Below are positions 17,333 to 26,604 of a stretch of 64,000 nucleotides of DNA, piece after piece (within the stretch, counting starts at the first letter, position 1; every line of letters begins with the position of its first letter). Where the stretch lies: the NCBI RefSeq assembly GCF_030848945.1, contig NZ_JANHAX010000009.1:1-64000 (forward strand), given 5' to 3'. The notes under the pieces are model-generated. The model searched no databases. It was not told the DNA's origin and saw only the letters and a list, made by a program, of their open reading frames with translations. A program made the translations under genes and the position numbers. Source of the stretch: Marimonas arenosa. Its GTDB lineage: Bacteria; Pseudomonadota; Alphaproteobacteria; Rhodobacterales; Rhodobacteraceae.

Positions 17333-18175
17333 CTATTCCTGGCCCGGCCAGGTGACGTCGGTGACGACCAGTTGTCCGCGACGGTTGTTATAGCAGTTGA
17401 CCTCGAAATGCCGGCCATAGTGCATCGCATTCAGCAACCGGCTGAGCGTGCCGGCTGGCTGATCGGTGACATACATTATCCGCGCGAGAATCCCCGTGCC
17501 GGTGTTGCGCGGAATGTTGACGCCCGGCGCGCCGGTGTGGGCTCCGAAAGTGACGCGTCCGACGGATCTGTCGTGCGGGTCGAATTGCCAGAGCAGCACA
17601 TAGGGCTCGTCGCCCTGCAACGGCCGGTCTATCCAGGCGCAGCGGCCAGGCTCGGGCCAGCCGTTGCCGGCGGCGCGCCCGGAGCGTGAGAACCGGACCG
17701 ACAGGCTGTGCACATCGGCGCCGGGCGCGTAGTGTACCGCCATCTGGCCACCGCCGGTGCAGCGCAGGCGATAGCTGCGCGGGTGCCTGGATTTGTCGGG
17801 CGGGTTGTATGTTAGCCCGTGCTGGCTGCTTCCGATGTTGCCGCTTCCACCCGGACTGCCGCTGCTGGCGGTCGTTGTGGCGGCCTTTGCCTGCTCATAG
17901 GCACGTTGGTACCAGTCTTGCATGGCGGTCTTGAAACCCGCGTCCTGCAGCTCGCTCGGGTTACGCTGAAAATACGCCTCGAGATAGCCGTAGCTGCGCA
18001 CGTAATCACGATTGTTCCAGGCATTTCGGGCGGCACTGTAGAGTTGATCGTTGCTCAGAACTGGCTGCGCCATGGTTTGACCGGACGAAAAGGTGATCCA
18101 GGCGATCAGAGCAAGGAACAATTTGGCGGCACTGGCACAGACGGCCCGTCGCGAGCGATCGAAAATTTTGTACAT
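17333..18175 (-). CDS. Secreted protein of unknown function
   Basis: About 280 residues from ATG 18175 (GGGAGG ribosome site); upstream frame to 18241 is unsupported. Signal peptide up to about TMAQP. Residues 30-100 look like a helical tetratricopeptide-like unit (SNDQLYSAARNAWNNRDYVR, YLEAYFQRNP), followed by a Ser/Gly/Ala-rich linker and a beta-rich C-terminal domain with conserved Cys and Trp. I do not recognise the C-terminal family. Its start lies 63 nt past the stop codon of the membrane-protein gene 18867-18238, so the two form an operon. Confidence 0.6.
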   Translation of the reverse strand: MYKIFDRSRRAVCASAAKLFLALIAWITFSSGQTMAQPVLSNDQLYSAARNAWNNRDYVRSYGYLEAYFQRNPSELQDAGFKTAMQDWYQRAYEQAKAATTTASSGSPGGSGNIGSSQHGLTYNPPDKSRHPRSYRLRCTGGGQMAVHYAPGADVHSLSVRFSRSGRAAGNGWPEPGRCAWIDRPLQGDEPYVLLWQFDPHDRSVGRVTFGAHTGAPGVNIPRNTGTGILARIMYVTDQPAGTLSRLLNAMHYGRHFEVNCYNNRRGQLVVTDVTWPGQE

Positions 18176-18237
18176 CTGGGCCTCCCTGGTTCGGAGTGCT
18201 GATCTGCCGCGGATGGCTTGGCCGCTTGGGGCTGGTT

Positions 18238-18867
18238 TCACGGTTGCGATGGCAGGTTCGGCACGGTGAATTCGGTTCCGGCGCTGCCGGAACCGGCGAA
18301 GGGCGCATAAAGGGCGCCGTCGGTAACAGTGCTGGTATTCTGCGACAGCACGGCAATGGTCATCATCAGGCAGCCGAGCACGACCAGGATCAGACCGGGC
18401 GAGGCGCTGGCCATCGCCAGCTTGAAGTTCTGGTATTCGCCACTGATTTCGCTGCGGCCCGGGGTTCGGACCCGGGCCAGGATGAAAACCGAGCCAATCA
18501 CCGCCATGATCATGCCCGTCACCGATCCGAGATAGCGGATCCAGAGATGCCCCATCTGGGTGACGTGCGCGTTCTCGTGGCGCCGGACGATGGCTTCGCT
18601 TTCCAGGAGCGATGCCACGGCGAGCTTCTGTCGGGCGATGTCACCGGGATCGGGAGCGTTGAGGATCCGTTCGGCGAACCCCGGAACGCCGCTGGGCAAG
18701 GTCTTCTGCAGGGTCCAGTGCAGGTAACTCAGCTGCACCAGCGACACCAGGAAGAAGAAGACGGCAAGCACCAGAACGGTCTTGACCGCCAGCGACACGA
18801 GGCGGCTGTCAGGTGCGGGAACTGCGTCGGTTCCGGGGGGCGGTGCTTGAGCCGTGTCTTCAGTCAT
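18238..18867 (-). CDS. Membrane protein, three predicted helices
   Basis: 209 residues from ATG 18867 with a GGGAGGTAA site. Predicted membrane helices: residues ~26-48 (LAVKTVLVLAVFFFLVSLVQ), ~112-130 (GSVTGMIMAVIGSVFILAR) and ~153-175 (ASPGLILVVLGCLMMTIAVL). The loop between helices 1 and 2 holds a conserved-looking HENAHVTQMGHLW His-rich patch. Family not recognised. Operon with the secreted protein downstream; the pair probably acts at the inner membrane and in the periplasm. Confidence 0.6.
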   Translation of the reverse strand: MTEDTAQAPPPGTDAVPAPDSRLVSLAVKTVLVLAVFFFLVSLVQLSYLHWTLQKTLPSGVPGFAERILNAPDPGDIARQKLAVASLLESEAIVRRHENAHVTQMGHLWIRYLGSVTGMIMAVIGSVFILARVRTPGRSEISGEYQNFKLAMASASPGLILVVLGCLMMTIAVLSQNTSTVTDGALYAPFAGSGSAGTEFTVPNLPSQP

Positions 18868-19180
18868 GGCGTTACCTCCCCTGGTTGGAAGCTCTGAGTT
18901 GAGTGGAATTCTATCAGCATTTGTGAAAGGCGCAAATCAAGCGGAATGCGGGTGCGCGTTGCGATCATGCTCGTCAAAGTTGATGGGAAAGGCCGGGAAA
19001 ATTTCCCCTGCCGCGGCCTCGGACAATTTTGCCATAAACGGGACACCTGATGCCCCGCAGCGACATCCGGCCCCCCTTGGGGAAGTAGTGAGTATTATGG
19101 TCCCGCCGGACTGTTGCAGACGATGCGGGGAGACACAGGTTTCGTGGGAAATAGACCAGTAACAATCGGTTCACGTGCGC
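18868..19180. other. Gene-free stretch upstream of the membrane-protein operon
   Basis: No supported gene. The minus-strand promoter of the 18867-17333 operon should lie here. Short open frames on both strands lack ribosome sites and codon bias. Confidence 0.4.
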
Positions 19181-19190
19181 CACGAAGGGG

Positions 19191-19225
19191 CGGGGTCGGA
19201 CGCATCCGGCCCCGTTCCTTTTCAG
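19191..19225. terminator. Terminator-like hairpin next to ygfZ
   Basis: CGGGGTCGGA and TCCGGCCCCG (19191-19200 and 19205-19214) pair with a four-base loop. On the plus strand the one non-Watson-Crick pair is a G-U wobble and a T-rich run follows. On the minus strand, the direction of ygfZ, the pair is an A-C mismatch and the T run is poor. It may serve ygfZ weakly or an unseen plus-strand transcript. Confidence 0.4.
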
Positions 19226-19971
19226 ACCACATCACGCTCCCATTCCACAACCACGTCACCAGCCATGAGACCGTCGCTGGCGCGGTCATACCGTAGATAG
19301 GCAATGGCGTGGTCGCCCGACACGGTATGGACCGTACCCGCCATTTTGCCGCCCGATGTAAGTTCGGTCCCCGGGGTGACAGGAGCTGAAAGGCGGATGC
19401 GACCAAGGCCCTTGCGCAGCTCGGCCTTATGCTTCATTCGCGCCGTCACCTCTTGACCGACATAGCAGCCCTTGCGGAAATCAACCCCGTGCAGGCGTTC
19501 GAAGCCGGCTTCGAGAATGAACGTGTCGGGGGTGAGCTCCTCTCCGGTTTCCGGGATAACATGCGCGACGTGGATCGCGTCCCAGTCGGGCGCCTCGTCC
19601 GACTTCCGCGGGGCCGCTTCGCGATAGGCGCGCCAACCGAGCGCCGGATGGCGGGGATCAGAGAAGCCGTCTTCGGGGGCCTCGCCCAGCCCGCGGTGAA
19701 GATAAAGCCGGGTTTCTTCGATCTCAACATCGGCCCGAAGCTTGTACATCGACAACCGTTGTATTGTCGCCGGCGCGATCTCGGCGGCGATGTCGACCAG
19801 GATGGCGTCACCCGCAGGCACCAGGAAAAAATCGGCAAGGTATTTTCCTTGTGGCGTAAGTAGCGCGGCATAGACCAGCCCGTCTTTCAGTTTGTTCACG
19901 TCGTTCGATACCAGCCCCTGCAGAAAACTTACCCGGTCGGCCCCGGTGATGCGATAGATCGCGCGCGTCAT
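19222..19971 (-). CDS. ygfZ: Folate-binding protein YgfZ (GcvT-like)
   Basis: About 249 residues from ATG 19971 (GGGAGAGG ribosome site). YgfZ is a tetrahydrofolate-binding protein that supports iron-sulfur cluster assembly and repair. The signature KGCYVGQEVTARMKHK carries the key Cys. The N-terminus ITGADRVSFLQGLVSNDVN matches the family. Upstream frame to 20442 is only a shadow of the divergent glycosyltransferase gene, which starts 67 nt away, so the two share a promoter region. Confidence 0.9.
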   Translation of the reverse strand: MTRAIYRITGADRVSFLQGLVSNDVNKLKDGLVYAALLTPQGKYLADFFLVPAGDAILVDIAAEIAPATIQRLSMYKLRADVEIEETRLYLHRGLGEAPEDGFSDPRHPALGWRAYREAAPRKSDEAPDWDAIHVAHVIPETGEELTPDTFILEAGFERLHGVDFRKGCYVGQEVTARMKHKAELRKGLGRIRLSAPVTPGTELTSGGKMAGTVHTVSGDHAIAYLRYDRASDGLMAGDVVVEWERDVV

Positions 19972-20038
19972 ATACCTCTCCCGTCCTGTACGTGCGTGTA
20001 ATATAGAGAGAGCGCGTCGGGACAAAAGGGGGAAGGAC

Positions 20039-20740
20039 ATGCGGGCAGCGGTATCGGTCGTGATCCCGACCTTGAATGCCGGTGAGACCTTGCCCGGTTG
20101 CCTGGCCGCCTTGATGGAAGGGGTCGAGACCGGGGTGATCCGCGAACTGGTGATCGCGGACGGCGGTTCGGAGGATGCCACGCGAGCCATCGCCGAGGAA
20201 GTGGGGGCGGTGGTGATCGACAGCGCCCCGTCGCGCGGCGGGCAGCTTCGGCGGGGTGCGGCGGCGGCGCAGGGCGAATGGTTCCTGGTCCTGCATGCCG
20301 ACACGCAGCTCGAACCGGGCTGGAGCAGAGCGGTTCTTGAGCATCTGGCAACCACGCCGGAGCGGGCGGGGGTCTTCCGCCTGGGCTTCGATGTCTGCGG
20401 CGCCCGGCCGCGATTTGTGGCCGGCTGGGCCAATGTGCGCACGTGGGTTCTGGGCCTGCCGTTCGGCGATCAGGGCCTGCTGATCAGCCGGGCGCTCTAT
20501 GACTCGGTTGGCGGATTTCGAGATATCCCGCTGATGGAGGACGTGGCCATGGCCCGCGCGCTTGGGCGCGGGCGGCTGGCGATGTTGCCGGTCACTGCCC
20601 GAACCAGCGCCCGAAAATACGCGACAGAAGGTTGGTTCCGTCGCGGGGGGCGGAATCTGCGTCTCCAGCTCCGTTTCCTCGCCGGCGCGTCTCCTGAGCG
20701 GCTAGTGCAACGCTATCGGCAGTTGGACCCTCGGTCTTGA
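20039..20740 (+). CDS. Family 2 glycosyltransferase, TIGR04283-like
   Basis: 233 residues with a GT-A fold: SVVIPTLNAGETLPGCLAAL, the nucleotide-binding VIADGGSEDATRAIAEE, the metal-binding LHADTQLEPGW (DxD-like HAD) and the acceptor-side GDQGLLISRALYD with PLMEDVAMARAL. This resembles the TIGR04283 group, often annotated as arsenosugar-type glycosyltransferases. The true substrate is not evident. The gene begins close to the divergent ygfZ, and its last 149 nt overlap the 3' end of the ABC-transporter gene on the other strand. Confidence 0.8.
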   Translation: MRAAVSVVIPTLNAGETLPGCLAALMEGVETGVIRELVIADGGSEDATRAIAEEVGAVVIDSAPSRGGQLRRGAAAAQGEWFLVLHADTQLEPGWSRAVLEHLATTPERAGVFRLGFDVCGARPRFVAGWANVRTWVLGLPFGDQGLLISRALYDSVGGFRDIPLMEDVAMARALGRGRLAMLPVTARTSARKYATEGWFRRGGRNLRLQLRFLAGASPERLVQRYRQLDPRS

Positions 20741-22487
20741 ACTGAAGGCTGTACAGCCGGGCATAGAGCCCGCCGCGCGCCAGCAACTCTTCGTGGCGGC
20801 CTTCGTCGACGACCTTGCCGCGGTCCATCACCACGATCTTGTCGGCATTGCGGACGGTGCTGAGCCGGTGCGCGATCACCAAGGTCGTGCGGCCCTTGGA
20901 TAGTCGGTCGAGCGCCTCTTGGACGACGGCCTCGGATTCAGCGTCGAGCGCAGAGGTTGCCTCGTCGAGCAGCAGGATCGGTGTGTCGCGCAGCAACGCG
21001 CGGGCGATGGCAACGCGCTGGCGCTGGCCACCCGAAAGCGCCGAGCCGCGCGGGCCGACCGGTGTGTCGAGCCCATGTTCGAGCTTAGGCAAAAAATCGG
21101 TGACATGGGCGGCCTTGAGCGCGTCGCGGAGCTTGGTCTCGCTGACATCCGTGCGGCCGAGAAGAATGTTCTCGCGCAGGGTCTCGTCGAACAGGGCTGC
21201 GTCCTGGCTGACCACCGAAAACAGATCGCGCAGGTCTTCCAGCCGCATCCTGCTCGCCGCCACGCCACCGATCTCGACACGGCCCGATTGCGGGTCGATC
21301 AAACGGGTGAGCAGGTTGAAGATGGTCGATTTTCCCGCGCCCGACGGCCCGACCAGCGCGGTGGTCTGGCCAGGCTCGGCGACGAGCGTGGTGCGGTTCA
21401 GCACAACGGTATCGCCATAGGCAAGCGTGACATCCGACAGCGCGACGCCCGGCACGCCTTTTGGCGGCGCAACCGGTTTGGGGGGCGAGACCAGCTTCGG
21501 TTCGGCATCGAGCAGCGCCTTGACCCGTTCGATCCCCGAAGCGCAGACCTGCCACTGACCGGCGAGCGCGCCGAGGCGGCGCAGCGGTTCAAAGGCGAAG
21601 CCGATGGCGGTGAAGAAGGACATGAACTCGCCCACGGTCTTTTCGCCCGAGATGATCTCTCCGCCGCCGAACCAGAGCACGCCGATAAAGCCCAGCCCGG
21701 CCATGATGTCGACCAGACCCGGGATCGATGCCGCCCCGGCGGTCGCCCGTACTTCGGCGCGGACCAGTTCGTCGCTGAGGGCGCGATAGCGGTCATTCTG
21801 GTAGTGTTCGAGCCGGTTGAGCTTGACCGGGATAATGCCATGGAAAACCTCGTCCAGCCGCGTCGAGAGCCGGGCGCCAAGATCGCGGGCCTCGCGGGCG
21901 CGGGCGCGCACGAAGCGTTGCACGATTTGGGAGGGCGCAACCAACAGCGGCGCGCCGACCAGCGCCACCAGGGTCCAGATCCAGTCGACCGACACCGCCA
22001 CGGCCATCAGCATGATCACCGACAGCAAATCGCGCCCCACACCGTTGAGAATGCCCAGAACAGCGAGGTTGATCGTCGCCACGTCGGACTGCACCCGCTG
22101 AATCAACAGCCCCGGCGGGTGGAGCTGGTGAAAGCTGCCGTCCTGCCGCATCATCCGATCAAGCAGGTCGAGCCGCATGTCGGCGTTGGCGCGCTGGGAA
22201 ATGCGCATCAGCAGGATTTTTTGCCCCATACCTGACAGCGCCCGAAGCGTAAAAATCGCGAACACGCCGAGGCCGACCCAGATGAGCAGGTTGCGGTCGC
22301 CGGCCAGGAATACCTCGTCGAACATTGGCTGCATCATCAGCGCCATCGCGCCCTGCATGCTGCCCTCGAGCGCCATCAGCACAAAGGCCGCCGCGATTAG
22401 GCCGATATGGCGGCGCAGATAGCGGCGCCAGTGCCACGTGACCAGCGCGCGGCTGTTTTCAGTGATCTCGGCTGCGCTGCCGCTCAT
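20592..22487 (-). CDS. msbA: ABC exporter, MsbA-like half-transporter
   Basis: 631 residues. Six membrane helices in residues about 25-320, then an ATPase domain: Walker A GPSGAGKSTIFNLL, Q-loop VVSQDAALFDETLREN, signature LSGGQRQRVAIARALL and Walker B ILLLDEATSALDAES, with the H-loop in LVIAHRLSTV. It dimerises to export a lipid or drug across the inner membrane; lipid A flippase (MsbA) is the closest role but is not certain. The last ~48 residues are a hydrophilic tail beyond the normal end and overlap the glycosyltransferase gene. Confidence 0.85.
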   Translation of the reverse strand: MSGSAAEITENSRALVTWHWRRYLRRHIGLIAAAFVLMALEGSMQGAMALMMQPMFDEVFLAGDRNLLIWVGLGVFAIFTLRALSGMGQKILLMRISQRANADMRLDLLDRMMRQDGSFHQLHPPGLLIQRVQSDVATINLAVLGILNGVGRDLLSVIMLMAVAVSVDWIWTLVALVGAPLLVAPSQIVQRFVRARAREARDLGARLSTRLDEVFHGIIPVKLNRLEHYQNDRYRALSDELVRAEVRATAGAASIPGLVDIMAGLGFIGVLWFGGGEIISGEKTVGEFMSFFTAIGFAFEPLRRLGALAGQWQVCASGIERVKALLDAEPKLVSPPKPVAPPKGVPGVALSDVTLAYGDTVVLNRTTLVAEPGQTTALVGPSGAGKSTIFNLLTRLIDPQSGRVEIGGVAASRMRLEDLRDLFSVVSQDAALFDETLRENILLGRTDVSETKLRDALKAAHVTDFLPKLEHGLDTPVGPRGSALSGGQRQRVAIARALLRDTPILLLDEATSALDAESEAVVQEALDRLSKGRTTLVIAHRLSTVRNADKIVVMDRGKVVDEGRHEELLARGGLYARLYSLQFKTEGPTADSVALAAQETRRRGNGAGDADSAPRDGTNLLSRIFGRWFGQ

Positions 22488-22777
22488 GTCCGGCCCTGTT
22501 TGGTTTGTGGCTGGGTCGTGAGAAAGCCGCGCGGGCGCCCATCGCCGAAGTGGTCGTGGGCGCGAATGGGTCGCTCTTGGCGCAGATCGCGCTCCCAGGC
22601 GTTCAGTTTGGCGGTCGACGTCATTCGGGCGGCCAGGTGCTGTTGCGACGTTGTCCCCATGTAGAGAAGCCCGTGGCCGCTGGCAAGCGTGCGCGCTGGC
22701 CAGAGCGATGCGGCGGGATTGACGCGGGCTGGCGGCGGGCTAGGGTCAGCGGACGCATCGGATCAGGAGAATCGCAT

Positions 22778-23974
22778 ATGGGACTGTCAGGCGGCAGGGA
22801 GTATCTGGCCATTCCCGGGCCCTCGGTGATGCCGGAGGAGGTGTTGCGCGCCATGCATCGCGCGGCACCCAACATTTACGAGGGCGAGCTGCACGAACTG
22901 ACCCATTCGCTGATACCCGATCTGAAATACGTTGCCCAGACCGAGGGTCACGCTACGATCTATATCGCCAACGGCCACGGCGCCTGGGAGGCGGCTCTGG
23001 CCAATGTCGCCGGGCCGGACGACCGGTTGCTGATGCCGGCGACGGGGCGGTTTGGCCATGGCTGGGCCGAAATGGCCGAGGGGCTGGGCGCTGATGTGGA
23101 ACTGATCGATTTCGGCCGCGCGGCCCCGCTCGATCCGGACCGCGTCGAGGAGGCGCTGCGCGCCGACAAGGACCGGAAAATCAAGGCCGTGATCGCGACC
23201 CATGTCGACACGTCTTCGAGCGTTCTCAACGACATGGCCGGGCTGCGTGCCGCGATTGACGCGGCTGGCCATCCGGCGCTGCTGATGGCCGACTGCATTG
23301 CTTCAATGGGCTGCGACCGGTTCGAGATGGATGCCTGGGGGGTCGATGTGGCAGTGGCCGCCAGCCAGAAGGGGCTGATGGTGCCACCGGGCCTGGGGCT
23401 GGTCTTTTTCAACGACCGTGCCGCCGAGGTGCGCAAGAACATGCAGCGGGTCAGCCGCTATTGGGACTGGCTGCCGCGCGCCAATCCCGAGATCTATTAT
23501 CAATATTTCGGCGGCACCGCGCCGACGCATCACCTCTACGGGCTGCGCGCCGCGCTCGACATGATCCGCGCCGAAGGCATCGAACCGATCTGGGCCCGGC
23601 ACGAGCGCCATGCCCGCGCCATCTGGGCGGCATGCGAGGCCTGGGGGCAGGGGGGACCGTTGCGCTTGAACATTGCGGACCGGGCCCACCGATCCCGGGC
23701 CGTCACCTCTTTGCGCATCGGTTTGCCGCACGGGCCGCGGCTGCGCAAATGGGTCGAAAAACACGCCGGACTGACGCTGGGCATTGGGCTCGGCATGTCG
23801 GAGGAGGGCGATCCCTCGGGCGGCGGGTTCTTCCGTCTCGGCCATATGGGGCATGTCAACGCGCAGATGATCATGGGGCTGCTGGGCGGGATCGAGACTG
23901 CCTTCGTGGCGCTGGACGTGCCGCATGGCAAGGGCGCGCTGGAAGCGGCGGCGGTGGAACTCGCGGCAGTGTGA
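22778..23974 (+). CDS. Class V aminotransferase (alanine/serine-glyoxylate type)
   Basis: 398 residues from ATG 22778 (CAGGAGA site); the frame is open to 22505 but that part is not conserved-looking. The family begins IPGPSVMPEEVLRAMHRA, with the cofactor pocket NGHGAWEAALANV, ATHVDTSSSVLND and the PLP-binding Lys in AASQKGLMVPPG. It should transfer amino groups to glyoxylate or a related 2-oxo acid, with alanine, serine or aspartate as donor. Divergent from the ABC-exporter gene. Confidence 0.85.
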   Translation: MGLSGGREYLAIPGPSVMPEEVLRAMHRAAPNIYEGELHELTHSLIPDLKYVAQTEGHATIYIANGHGAWEAALANVAGPDDRLLMPATGRFGHGWAEMAEGLGADVELIDFGRAAPLDPDRVEEALRADKDRKIKAVIATHVDTSSSVLNDMAGLRAAIDAAGHPALLMADCIASMGCDRFEMDAWGVDVAVAASQKGLMVPPGLGLVFFNDRAAEVRKNMQRVSRYWDWLPRANPEIYYQYFGGTAPTHHLYGLRAALDMIRAEGIEPIWARHERHARAIWAACEAWGQGGPLRLNIADRAHRSRAVTSLRIGLPHGPRLRKWVEKHAGLTLGIGLGMSEEGDPSGGGFFRLGHMGHVNAQMIMGLLGGIETAFVALDVPHGKGALEAAAVELAAV

Positions 23975-24044
23975 CGCGCGTTGGCCTGGGTTGGCTGTGT
24001 TCGATATTCTTTGCGGGGGGGGGGGGCGTGTGGTGAAGCCGGGG

Positions 24045-24266
24045 TCAGCCACCTGGCGAGGGCGGACGTGACGGGCTTTTGGCGACGCGGCGTCGGTATC
24101 GGTCGAGCCGCATGATCAGATAGTCAACGAAAACCGCCGCGACCAAGGCCGCGGGCAGGCCCAGTGTCGCCCAGATCAGCAGAAGGCTCCACATCAGGTT
24201 GACGAAGCCCATCACGAGGACGGCATTGGTGTAATTCGGTGCGGCCTTGCGGTCACGGTCCCGCAT
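24045..24266 (-). CDS. Small membrane protein, 73 aa
   Basis: 73 residues with two predicted helices (VLVMGFVNLMWSLLLIWATL and LPAALVAAVFVDYLIMRL) between a charged N-terminus and a basic C-terminal tail. An AAGGAG site precedes the ATG. Family unknown. It lies 70 nt upstream of the end of hisC reading the same way but after it, so transcription from its own or the hisC promoter is possible. Confidence 0.6.
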   Translation of the reverse strand: MRDRDRKAAPNYTNAVLVMGFVNLMWSLLLIWATLGLPAALVAAVFVDYLIMRLDRYRRRVAKSPSRPPSPGG

Positions 24267-24336
24267 TGGTGGCTCTCCTTGGCTTTTGCGCAGGATAGCC
24301 CGAAATTAGCAAATAATACGTAAAGACAACGTGAAG

Positions 24337-25458
24337 TCAGCCGCGCGCCGCCTGCAATACCCCTGGCAAAGCCGAAGCGAACAGCGCGAGATCGCGGTCG
24401 GGTCCGCAGCTGAGGCGGATGCAGCGGTTACCCGGCGCGGCGAACGGCATGCGCACGAAGATGCCGCGCGCGACCAGCGCATCGAGCACCGCCTTGGCGA
24501 GGGTCTCGTCGCCACCGCAGTCGATAGCCACGAAATTGGTCGCCGAGGGCAGCGCCGTTAGCCCGTTCTCGGCGGCGATGCGGTTGATCTGTTCACGCGC
24601 GGCAGCAACCCTGGCAATGTTTTCGGCTAGGTATTGCTGGTCGGCCAGCGCCGCCAGGGCGCCTGCCTGGGCGGCGCGGTTCATGCCGAAATGGTTGCGG
24701 ATCTTGTTGAAGGCGGTGATCAGCGGTTCCGCCGCCATGGCATAGCCGACCCGCGCCCCTGCCATGCCGTAAGCCTTTGAAAAGGTGCGCATCCGGATCA
24801 CGCGCGGGTCGTCGATGTCAATCTGCGGCGCGGTGCCCAGGGGCGCGAATTCGACATAGGCCTCGTCAAGGATCAGCACTGTGCCATCAGGGATATCGTC
24901 GAGCGCGGCCTCGATCTCAGCCCCGGTCAGCCAGCTTCCCATCGGGTTGTCGGGGTTGGCGAAATAGACCAGTTTGGCATCGACCTCGGCGGCTCGGGCG
25001 AGGAGCGCCGGCAGGTCTTCGCGGTCGTCGCGGTAAGGCAGTTTTTCGAGCACGCCGCCGAAACCGGCGACATGGTAGTTGAAGGTGGGGTAGGCGCCGT
25101 CGGAGGTGACCACCGTATCGCCGGGACCGACGGTGAGACGGGCAAGATAGCCCAGCAGCCCGTCGATGCCTTCGCCGACCATGATGTTTTCTGGGTTCAC
25201 GCCATGATGCGCCGCCAGCGCGTGGCGCAGGTCGTGGCTTTCCGGGTCACCATACATCCAGATGTCGCGCGCCGCCCGTTCCATCGCGTCGATCGCCTTG
25301 GGTGAGGGCCCGAAAACGTTCTCGTTGGCGCCCAATCGCGCTTTGAATTCAAATCCTTGGATGCGTTCCTGCGCCTCAGGGCCGACGAAGGGAACGGAGG
25401 CGGGCAACGATTCGGCGAGGGCGGTCAGGCGGGGACCGTGTCTGCGGTTCTGTGTCAT
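24337..25458 (-). CDS. hisC: PLP aminotransferase, HisC-like
   Basis: 373 residues of class I/II aminotransferases in the histidinol-phosphate aminotransferase branch. Visible: LGANENVFGPSPKAIDAM, the pocket GEGIDGLLGYLARL, NPDNPMGSW, DEAYVEFAP, and the PLP Lys in RTFSKAYGMAGARVGY. The Arg of NRCIRLSCG near the end binds the carboxylate. HisC converts imidazole-acetol phosphate to histidinol phosphate; some relatives prefer aromatic amino acids, and no his genes are adjacent, so specificity is inferred. Confidence 0.8.
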   Translation of the reverse strand: MTQNRRHGPRLTALAESLPASVPFVGPEAQERIQGFEFKARLGANENVFGPSPKAIDAMERAARDIWMYGDPESHDLRHALAAHHGVNPENIMVGEGIDGLLGYLARLTVGPGDTVVTSDGAYPTFNYHVAGFGGVLEKLPYRDDREDLPALLARAAEVDAKLVYFANPDNPMGSWLTGAEIEAALDDIPDGTVLILDEAYVEFAPLGTAPQIDIDDPRVIRMRTFSKAYGMAGARVGYAMAAEPLITAFNKIRNHFGMNRAAQAGALAALADQQYLAENIARVAAAREQINRIAAENGLTALPSATNFVAIDCGGDETLAKAVLDALVARGIFVRMPFAAPGNRCIRLSCGPDRDLALFASALPGVLQAARG

Positions 25459-25812
25459 GGGCGCGAGTTAACCGCGAAGGGGTTGGCACGGCAAGGGATT
25501 GAATAGCTGAGCCGACTGCTCGACGTCACCATGACCCGCGAGCGGAGAAGCAGAGATGGTCAACCTGACAAGCCGCAGCTTTGTCGCGGAGACATGGGCC
25601 GCGGGCGTGGTGCCGCATGGGTCGCGGACCGTGGGGAAATCCGGCGACAGGCGGACACAGGCGGACTCTGACGCAAGTTTGTGACCAATCCCTTACGGCA
25701 AGGTGCGGCGGGGAACCGGCCCTGCCATCACCCCCGGCTGTGCCGCAGGGTCAGGGGTTTTCGCCGGTGCCCGGGTCGGGCAATCTTGTTTCAACAGAAA
25801 GAGGAGGATCCG
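25459..25812. other. Gene-poor stretch with one possible short ORF
   Basis: Upstream regions of hisC (minus) and the crotonase gene (plus). A 42-codon plus-strand ORF at 25556-25684 (MVNLTSRSF...) has a GGAGAAG-like site before its ATG but matches nothing I know. I would not call it a gene without further support. Confidence 0.35.
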
Positions 25813-26604
25813 ATGGCCCGCGTTAGCACCGAAATCCGCGATCACGTCGCCCATGTGACGCTGACGCGGGGCGACAAGATGAACGGCGTCGACCAGGCGA
25901 TGGCCGAGGCCATCGTGGCGGCCGGTGAGGCGCTGGTCGGTAACGACGATATCCGCGCCGTGGTGCTGTCAGGCGCGGGACGGGCGTTTTGCGCCGGGCT
26001 CGACGTGGCGAGCTTTGCGCAGCTCGCGGCAGGCGATCCGCACGCCCGGATCATGTCGCGATTGGAAGGAAAGAATACCAATCTTTTTCAAGAAGTTGCA
26101 ATGGTCTGGCGGCGGGTGCCGGTGCCGGTGATCGCGGCCCTGCACGGGGTCGTTTTCGGGGCGGGGTTCCAGCTGGCGCTGGGGGCGGATATCCGCATTG
26201 CCCATCCTGAGACGCAGCTGTCGGTAATGGAGATGAAATGGGGGCTGGTGCCCGACATGGGCGGCATGGTGCTGATGCCGCGGCTGATGCGCTCGGACGT
26301 GATCCGGCGAATGACATACACCGCAGAGCCGGTGAAGGCAGCGCAGGGGATGGACTGGGGGTTCGTCACCGAGCTGGCCGAAGACCCATTGGTGGCCGCT
26401 GGCCAACTGGCTGAAATCATTGCGAAAAAAAGCCCCAGCGCGGTGCGGGCGGCAAAACGGCTGATCGCCGTGGCCGAGAGCGGCACGGACGAGACCGAGG
26501 TGTTGCTGGCGGAAAGCCGGGAGCAGGCGGATCTGATCGGAAAACCGCACCAGATGGAGGTGATCGCTGCCAATATGCAAAAGCGCGCGCCGGATTTCGG
26601 TTGA
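25813..26604 (+). CDS. Enoyl-CoA hydratase/isomerase (crotonase family)
   Basis: 263 residues from ATG 25813 (GAGGAGG site); the frame to 25681 is not part of the fold. Crotonase features: VVLSGAGRAFCAGLDVA (oxyanion-hole strand and CAGLD) and AALHGVVFGAGFQLALGAD (second oxyanion-hole Gly). MKWGLVPDMGGM then holds Asp where catalytic Glu or Asp is found in some members, and AKKSPSAVRAAKRL follows. Substrate cannot be told; it could be a hydratase or isomerase in fatty acid or aromatic degradation. Confidence 0.85.
   Translation: MARVSTEIRDHVAHVTLTRGDKMNGVDQAMAEAIVAAGEALVGNDDIRAVVLSGAGRAFCAGLDVASFAQLAAGDPHARIMSRLEGKNTNLFQEVAMVWRRVPVPVIAALHGVVFGAGFQLALGADIRIAHPETQLSVMEMKWGLVPDMGGMVLMPRLMRSDVIRRMTYTAEPVKAAQGMDWGFVTELAEDPLVAAGQLAEIIAKKSPSAVRAAKRLIAVAESGTDETEVLLAESREQADLIGKPHQMEVIAANMQKRAPDFG

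Noticed and set aside
18854..19162. 102-codon plus-strand ORF with a Cys-x-x-Cys near its end
   Set aside because: No ribosome site, poor codon bias, and it overlaps the start region of the membrane-protein operon.
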